Positions 43,877 through 49,230 of a DNA stretch of 49,230 nt are shown piece by piece. This DNA is from an uncultured Candidatus Saccharibacteria bacterium (GTDB taxonomy: Bacteria > Patescibacteriota > Saccharimonadia > Saccharimonadales > Saccharimonadaceae), in the NCBI GenBank assembly GCA_947425085.1, contig CANDYV010000002.1:1-49230 (forward strand), read 5' to 3'. A program made the position numbers and the translations under genes. The notes beneath the pieces were generated by a model. It was not told the DNA's origin. It did not search any database and saw only the letters and a list, made by a program, of their open reading frames with translations. Within the stretch, counting starts at the first letter, position 1, and every line of letters begins with the position of its first letter.

Positions 43877-45064
43877 CTAGAAGAGGCCTTTGTAGGATTT
43901 CCAGGCGAGGATTTGGCGGGCCATGCGGTCGATCTGGGCCTCGTCGAAGACTCCGCGCTGGAGAGCGGATTTGATGGCGGTGAGACTGTTGAGGTAATCG
44001 GTTGTGACGATGAGGTGGTTGCCAGCGAGGACGGCTTGGACGGCGGGATTCTCGGAGAGGGCTTGAAGGCTCTCGGGGTCGGCAGAGTTCTCAGAGGAGG
44101 GGTTCGCGAGGTTTTGCGAGGAGGCGGCAGCGGGGTTCGCGATGGCGCCCATGGCGATATCGTCGGTGATAATGACGCCGGTGAAACCGAGAACGTTAGT
44201 GAGGAGCTCGTGGACGACGGGCGAGAGGGAGGCGGGACGGGCGGAGTCGAGGGCGGTGACGATATTATGGCTGACGAGGACGGCTTCGGCGCCAGCGATG
44301 AGGCCGGCGCGGAAAGGCTGAAGGTCGATGCTTAGCAGGTCGACGAGGGAGCGGCGATCGAGCGAAGTTCCCTGGTGAGTGTCGAGATTGTTGCCATAGC
44401 CGGGGAAATGTTTGAGGGTATAGGAAACGGTGGAGGCTTCGTGATTTTCGGAGGTGAGTTCGGAATTGAAGGTGCGGCTGGCGTCGATGACGGTCCGGGC
44501 GAATTCAGAGGTGATTTTGGCGTCTTCGCCGAGGCTGCGGCTATACATATAGTCGGCGGGGTTGGTCGAGACGTCGACGACCGGGGCAAGGTTGAGGTTG
44601 AGGCCGAGCGAGGAAAGGAGGCGGGACTTTTCGAGGGTATCTTCGCGGATGAGCGGGAGCCCGCCAGCGGCGTATAATTCGCGCGGGGAGGCGAAACGCT
44701 CCTTGCGGAGCTTTTGATTGCTGCTAACGCGAGCGACGAGGCCGCCTTCTTCGTCAACGGCGGTCAAAATCGGGACTTTGGCGACTTTTTGGAGACTTTC
44801 GGTCATCTGACTGACTTCAACGGCGGACTTTCCCTGGAAATCTTTGGCAAAGAAAATATAACCGCCGAATTGATATTTCTCGAGGATACTCGCGGCGGTG
44901 GCGTCGTCAGGGTAGCGGACGAGGAGAGTTTGAGCGATTTTCTCGTCGAGAGTCATCTCAGAGAGGAGTTGGTCGGCAACAGCATAATGGTCGGCGAAAA
45001 GCGGCGCCTGGTTATGCGAAATCAGACCGGCGACGAGGGAGCAGAGGAGAAAAAGGCTATGCAT
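43877..45064 (-). CDS. Glycoside hydrolase family 3, beta-N-acetylhexosaminidase (NagZ)-like
   Basis: ILTAVDEEGGLVARV, NLAPVVDVSTNP, LKHFPGYGNNLDTHQG, GVIITDDIAMGAI. Confidence 0.93.
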   Translation of the reverse strand: MHSLFLLCSLVAGLISHNQAPLFADHYAVADQLLSEMTLDEKIAQTLLVRYPDDATAASILEKYQFGGYIFFAKDFQGKSAVEVSQMTESLQKVAKVPILTAVDEEGGLVARVSSNQKLRKERFASPRELYAAGGLPLIREDTLEKSRLLSSLGLNLNLAPVVDVSTNPADYMYSRSLGEDAKITSEFARTVIDASRTFNSELTSENHEASTVSYTLKHFPGYGNNLDTHQGTSLDRRSLVDLLSIDLQPFRAGLIAGAEAVLVSHNIVTALDSARPASLSPVVHELLTNVLGFTGVIITDDIAMGAIANPAAASSQNLANPSSENSADPESLQALSENPAVQAVLAGNHLIVTTDYLNSLTAIKSALQRGVFDEAQIDRMARQILAWKSYKGLF

Positions 45065-45137
45065 AGTTTAATTATATAATATTTCGTGCGGTTTGGCAGG
45101 GGGATTTTGTGAGTTTGGGGCTTGTGACTAGGAGGAT

Positions 45138-46271
45138 TTACGGTTCGAGCTCGAGGCCGGTGTCAAGGTCGAGGGTGACGCGGCAGCGATATTCGGGGTA
45201 GGCGCGGCGAAATTCGCGAACGATGCGATTCTTCAGCTTGAGTTTTTCACGATAAAAGTAGTCGATAACAAGATCGAAGGTGACGAGTTTTTGTTGGTCG
45301 TCGACGTAGAAGCCGTGCGATTGAAGGACGGCGGGGTAATGCTCAATGATTTCTTCGAGGTGACGGCGCATGGCCTGGTGGGTTTTGGTCTGGCTATTTT
45401 CGGCATAGATGCCGACGGTGAGCGTAATATTGTATCTCGAGAGCGCGCCCTGAGAGATTTCGCTGGTCAGGCGATGGATGTCTTTCGCGGTGAGGCGGTC
45501 AGGGACTTGGATATGAATCGAACCCATGTAGGCGCCGGGGCCGTAATCGTGGAGAATGAGGTCATAGGCACCACTAACCTCGGGAAAGCTGCAGACGAAG
45601 GTGTGGAGCTTGCGGGAGAGCCTAGGGTCGCTGCGGCCGCCGATGATGTCGAGGACGGAATTGCTGAGGATTTCGAGGCTGGTTTTGATAATGAACAAGG
45701 AGATGATGACGCCGAGGATGCCGTCGAGACTGACCTGGAAAAACATGGTCGAGAAAATACCGATCAAGGTCGAGAAGGAGAGGACGGCGTCAAACATTGC
45801 GTCGAGACCGGAGGCGAGGAGGCTGGCTGAATCTTGGGCGCGACCGACGGATTTGACGTAGAGGCCGAGGAAGATTTTGACAAGGATGGCAGCGGAGATA
45901 ACGATAATGCTGGCGAGAGAATAGTCGGCAAGCTCGGGGTGAAAGACTTTTGGGATGGACTCGACGAGAGCGAAGGCGCCGACCGAGAAAATGATAGCGC
46001 CGACGACAAGGGCGGCGAGATATTCGTAGCGACCGTGGCCGTAGGGGTGCTCGCGATCGGGACGGCGAGCGGCGAGTTTCGTGCCGACAATAGTGACGAC
46101 AGAAGAGAAAACGTCGGTCAAGTTGTTCACGGCGTCGAGGACGATTGCGTTGGAGGCGGCGATAAGGCCGACCGTCATTTTGAAGGCGACGAGGACGAGA
46201 TTGGTGACGATACCGATAATGCTAGTCCGAATAATGATTCTTTGGCGGTTAGGCTTATTTTTGCTCATCAT
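45138..46271 (-). CDS. Cation diffusion facilitator (CDF) transporter
   Basis: AIVLDAVNNLTDVFSSVVTIVG, DREHPYGHGRYEYLAAL, GLDAMFDAVLS. Confidence 0.94.
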   Translation of the reverse strand: MMSKNKPNRQRIIIRTSIIGIVTNLVLVAFKMTVGLIAASNAIVLDAVNNLTDVFSSVVTIVGTKLAARRPDREHPYGHGRYEYLAALVVGAIIFSVGAFALVESIPKVFHPELADYSLASIIVISAAILVKIFLGLYVKSVGRAQDSASLLASGLDAMFDAVLSFSTLIGIFSTMFFQVSLDGILGVIISLFIIKTSLEILSNSVLDIIGGRSDPRLSRKLHTFVCSFPEVSGAYDLILHDYGPGAYMGSIHIQVPDRLTAKDIHRLTSEISQGALSRYNITLTVGIYAENSQTKTHQAMRRHLEEIIEHYPAVLQSHGFYVDDQQKLVTFDLVIDYFYREKLKLKNRIVREFRRAYPEYRCRVTLDLDTGLELEP

Positions 46272-46307
46272 GATATTATAGCATAAGTCTTGGATTTTGG
46301 GCGGCGA

Positions 46308-46335
46308 AAAGCCCCTGCCACTTGGCAGAGGCTTT
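46308..46335. terminator. Terminator of the 46357 ORF
   Basis: AAAGCCcCTGCCA-ct-TGGCAGaGGCTTT. Confidence 0.8.
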
Positions 46336-46356
46336 CCTAGAAAGGTTTGTGGGCTG

Positions 46357-47271
46357 TCAGATTTTGATGCCGCGCCGCGCCAACATGGCGGCAGTCGGAT
46401 TCAGGATTTCTGAATAGTCCTCGTAGACATCCGGCAGTTTGCTGGTCGCCGGCAAATCCTGGCTGACGCCGCGCAGCTGATAATAATCGGCAGCGGGCGG
46501 ATTGAAACCGGAAGAGCCAACATGAATCAGGGTGGGACGGCTGCGGGAATTGACAAGCAGAGGCGTTCCGTTCGGGGCCAGGCCGCCGGCGCGGGCGTAG
46601 AGGCTCAGGCTAATGCGGACGATTTTGCCGCGGTGGATTTCGGGCAGGTCGTAGCCGGAGGGTAGTTGAAAACTGACGCGGATGGGCATTTTGTCGAGCC
46701 GGTCGGGAGGAATTTCATGTTTCTGGGCGATCCCAGTCAGGTCGAGGCTGTCCACTTCTCTTGGGAAGAGTTCTTTGACCAGACCATGAGGTAAGAGAGC
46801 CGAGGGCGTTTCCGGAATAAACTGAGTGTATTCCAGCGCCTCGGTAATCTTGGCGAACAGGGATAGCCCGAAATAGGGATTCTCATTTTCCATGGCGGCG
46901 GAGAGGAGCTGTATCTTGATCGGTAGAGCGCCCCGATCGGGCGTCAACGGACAAACGACATGGTGTTCGGGCGAGCTCAGAAGCAGCCCGGGCAGCATAC
47001 GAAATCGCATCGCGCAATCGGCGACAGGGTAGACGTCCAGCTCCGGCAGCTCCAACAACTCGGTAACCAGGAAAACAACACGATCGATGCCAAGGCGGAT
47101 TGTGAGGCCGGGAGGGTCAAGCTTTAGGGCAGGGGAGCGCGGAGCGTTGCTCTTGCACTCGGGGTGGATGGCGATGATTTTGGCGGCCGTTGTGTCGGCG
47201 GGGGTGGACGACTCGGACTGGTTGAATGCTCTTTTGTTGGGCGTAGCGATAGGAATTGTCTTGTCGGGCAT
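46357..47271 (-). CDS. Hypothetical protein (304 aa), orphan single-gene unit
   Basis: SD AAAGGAG before ATG; terminator downstream; no family recognised. Confidence 0.7.
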   Translation of the reverse strand: MPDKTIPIATPNKRAFNQSESSTPADTTAAKIIAIHPECKSNAPRSPALKLDPPGLTIRLGIDRVVFLVTELLELPELDVYPVADCAMRFRMLPGLLLSSPEHHVVCPLTPDRGALPIKIQLLSAAMENENPYFGLSLFAKITEALEYTQFIPETPSALLPHGLVKELFPREVDSLDLTGIAQKHEIPPDRLDKMPIRVSFQLPSGYDLPEIHRGKIVRISLSLYARAGGLAPNGTPLLVNSRSRPTLIHVGSSGFNPPAADYYQLRGVSQDLPATSKLPDVYEDYSEILNPTAAMLARRGIKI

Positions 47272-47399
47272 AGTTTTCTCCTTTCTAGTTGTGAGGTACG
47301 CTGCTTCTGGGCGGGTGCGGTCTGGCAGATTGTATCAGTTAATTATATAACTTTTTGACTGAAATGTCTATATCTCCGTTGTCATTTTCGCTCGATTAC

Positions 47400-47428
47400 T
47401 TGACTTTTATGGTGATGTGTGCTATAAT
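47400..47428 (+). promoter_or_regulatory. Promoter of the 47673 ORF
   Basis: TTGACTtttatggtgatgtgtgcTATAATGG; about 240-nt leader follows. Confidence 0.75.
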
Positions 47429-47672
47429 GGGGGTATAAGGTGTTAGCGTTAGGCTAATAGCCGAGGTTTTTGATGAGCTTCCGAGTGTTTTAGCTTGAGA
47501 TTGTGAGCTGGATTTCGACTTGGAGTTTGATGACTTTGGCGCTATTTGGACCGGAGTGGGCTGGCGAAGCTAGGCATTATGGAAATGTTGGCGACATCTG
47601 GCACATTTTGGTTAGCTTTATTTCGGTTAGCGTTTTGATGAACTCTTAAAATTATTGCAAAGGAGGGGTAGC

Positions 47673-48425
47673 ATGAGAGGGCAAACGACAGCACCGAAGC
47701 GGCAACGCGGGGATTCGGAAGCAGATTTTGAGCTGCGGATGAAGCTGCTCGAGGCGCAAATGGAGCGGCTGATGCTGGAACGTTACGGAAGGGCGACCGA
47801 CCGGGAGCGTTATGAAGATTTGCGAGCGAGGGCGCGGGCGGTCGGCGGCGAGCTGGAGAAGACTTTTGGCTTCGATGAGAAAGGCTGTGTCACAGCGGCA
47901 ATTTCCGGATCTAAATGCGCGACTTATCGGCGGCCGTATTGGTTGGTCCGCGAGGCGAGCGAGCTGACGGCAACGCTGGCGTTCGATTTGCCAAAACAAT
48001 TTGCGCGGCTGGAGCGGGCAATCGCCCGCGACGAACAGACTTATCAAGAGCGGATTCGGTCGCTGGCCTATGGCGACGAGATTCCGGCAGTCTGGATGAT
48101 GACTCGGGCAGATTTCGAGAGTCGGCTGCAAAAGTTGGCACGCACGGCGGGCGGGAGCCTGGAGCTGAAGACTTCTCGCCAGGACGGAAAAGTTTATGTC
48201 TATTATTATCGCTACAAGCGGCTGAAGACGGCGACGGTGTTCAATTCCCTGCTCACGCATGCACCCTATCACAGCACCGGCAAGCATCGCTACACGTTCT
48301 GGCTGCCGATTGACTATGTCCTGCTGCGGCAGCTGCTCGATAGAGACGCCGAGATTTATGCGGCGCTGCCCGAGGAAATGCGACGGCCGGGGTATCCGGC
48401 ACGGAAAGCGGCCGATCCGGCGTAA
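47673..48425 (+). CDS. Hypothetical protein, orphan single-gene unit
   Basis: SD AAAGGAGGGG before ATG at 47673; own promoter and terminator. Confidence 0.75.
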   Translation: MRGQTTAPKRQRGDSEADFELRMKLLEAQMERLMLERYGRATDRERYEDLRARARAVGGELEKTFGFDEKGCVTAAISGSKCATYRRPYWLVREASELTATLAFDLPKQFARLERAIARDEQTYQERIRSLAYGDEIPAVWMMTRADFESRLQKLARTAGGSLELKTSRQDGKVYVYYYRYKRLKTATVFNSLLTHAPYHSTGKHRYTFWLPIDYVLLRQLLDRDAEIYAALPEEMRRPGYPARKAADPA

Positions 48426-48515
48426 GCAGCTTGTTTTATCGGCATCGGTTTATTAGCATTGTTCTATCGGCATTGACTTATTAACATTGGTTTACCTGCA
48501 CTGGCTAACCACAAT

Positions 48516-48548
48516 AAAACTCCCCCGCGAGCGTGCGAGGGAGTTTTT
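48516..48548 (+). terminator. Terminator of the 47673 ORF
   Basis: AAAACTCCCccgcgagcgtgcgaGGGAGTTTTT. Confidence 0.85.
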
Positions 48549-48580
48549 CTTTGTGTACCGACGATAAATCTTGTTTGCGT

Positions 48581-48628
48581 AAAAAAAGAAAGCGACCTAT
48601 TGTCCATTACTGGACGCATCCGCTTTCT
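48581..48628 (-). terminator. Terminator of the nuclease-like ORF
   Basis: Minus strand AGAAAGCGgatgcgTCCAgtaaTGGAcaataggtCGCTTTCTTTTTTT. Confidence 0.8.
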
Positions 48629-48652
48629 ACTAGTTTTATTGTATAGCGAAAA

Positions 48653-49048
48653 CTATTTTATGTCAATAACTTCTTCTGCTTTCGTAATGAGAATAACTCC
48701 GTCGAACTTTACTTTCGTGTGCGACAGCATGTATTCAATTCTGGTTTTAGTGCGACGCGCGTCGGCCTTGCTTGCGCGCAATAGGGATATAACGACATTT
48801 TTAGACTGCTTGTCGGCTTTTCGCAAGTTGTCTTCAATAGTGTGCTTACTATTGCCTTTAATATTTTTAATTTCCCAAAACTGGCCAGTTTTGAGGACTT
48901 TTAGATCTGGAGTAGTATGATTACCGCGAAGAACAAAAGCGACATCGCTCTTGAAATAAAGTGCGCAAATCTCTGCCACCATTTCCTCGAATTTATCAGG
49001 CATAGGCTTCAATCCAGCGGGACGGATTATGTTGTATTGTTTAGACAT
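48653..49048 (-). CDS. Stand-alone PD-(D/E)XK nuclease-like protein resembling the CdiA C-terminal tRNase domain
   Basis: TPDLKVLKTGQFWEIKNIKGNSKHTIEDNLRKADKQSKNVVISL: PD-x10-ExK core and KGNSKxTIExNLRxAxxQS context of CdiA-CT-type nucleases. Confidence 0.75.
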   Translation of the reverse strand: MSKQYNIIRPAGLKPMPDKFEEMVAEICALYFKSDVAFVLRGNHTTPDLKVLKTGQFWEIKNIKGNSKHTIEDNLRKADKQSKNVVISLLRASKADARRTKTRIEYMLSHTKVKFDGVILITKAEEVIDIK

Positions 49049-49106
49049 GATTTATCTATCTTATCATGATTGCTCCGAGGCGCCAAACATATGCAACATA
49101 GCGAAC

Positions 49107-49133
49107 AAAAAGAGCCCCTTTCGAGGCTCTTTT
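49107..49133 (-). terminator. Terminator of tuf
   Basis: AAAAGAGCC..GGCTCTTTT. Confidence 0.75.
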
Positions 49134-49153
49134 CGTGTATCAGTAAGTAGTAA

Positions 49154-49230
49154 TTACTTGATAATGCTGGTAACGACACCAGAACCGACGGTCTTGCCGC
49201 CTTCGCGGATAGCGAAGCGGTCGTTGTTGT
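49154..49230 (-). CDS. tuf: Elongation factor Tu, 3' end only
   Basis: Minus strand translates to NNDRFAIREGGKTVGSGVVTSIIK-stop. Confidence 0.95.
   Translation of the reverse strand, partial: NNDRFAIREGGKTVGSGVVTSIIK

Noticed and set aside
1-49230. Alternative genetic code (UGA as Gly) as in Gracilibacteria/Absconditabacteria
   Set aside because: TGA ends recognisable genes at expected positions (e.g. Mur ligase at 40669, the 14685 ORF overlap), so UGA is a stop here.

Overview
This 49.2-kb window looks like a Candidatus Saccharibacteria (TM7/CPR)-type chromosome segment. That assignment is an inference from gene content and protein style; TGA is used as a stop codon, so it is not code 25. 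Most genes lie on the minus strand. Recognisable genes: P-type cation ATPase, alpha/beta hydrolase, tRNA-Gly(GCC), tRNA-Leu(UAG), rsmD, recG, trmD, obg, a LysM/CHAP hydrolase, a YqgF(RuvX)-MltG fusion, a histidine kinase and REC-only regulator pair, an RsuA-family pseudouridine synthase, DUF3298-like and PstS-like anchored proteins, a PilM/FtsA-like ATPase, enolase, an MFS transporter, dnaE, galU, two FemAB-like paralogues with a DegT-like aminotransferase, a hydrolase and a Mur ligase, rpsJ, a GH3 (NagZ-like) enzyme, a CDF transporter, a stand-alone CdiA-CT-like PD-(D/E)XK nuclease, and the 3' end of tuf. Five orphan ORFs sit in promoter-leader-ORF-terminator units. The least-explained signals are non-coding: (i) a family of two-hairpin intergenic elements with compensatory stem changes; (ii) a structured ~200-nt RNA candidate with its own promoter between obg and trmD; (iii) a very uniform promoter type (TTGAC[AT]-N17 ending GTGC-TA[TC]AAT-GG), including a repeated module found inside a coding sequence; (iv) many genes whose -10 box lies 6-7 nt before the start codon, which predicts leaderless mRNAs; (v) a possible leader-ORF/attenuator upstream of the MFS gene. 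No CRISPR array, rRNA, transposase or prophage was found. All homology calls were made by eye from the translations; nothing was searched.
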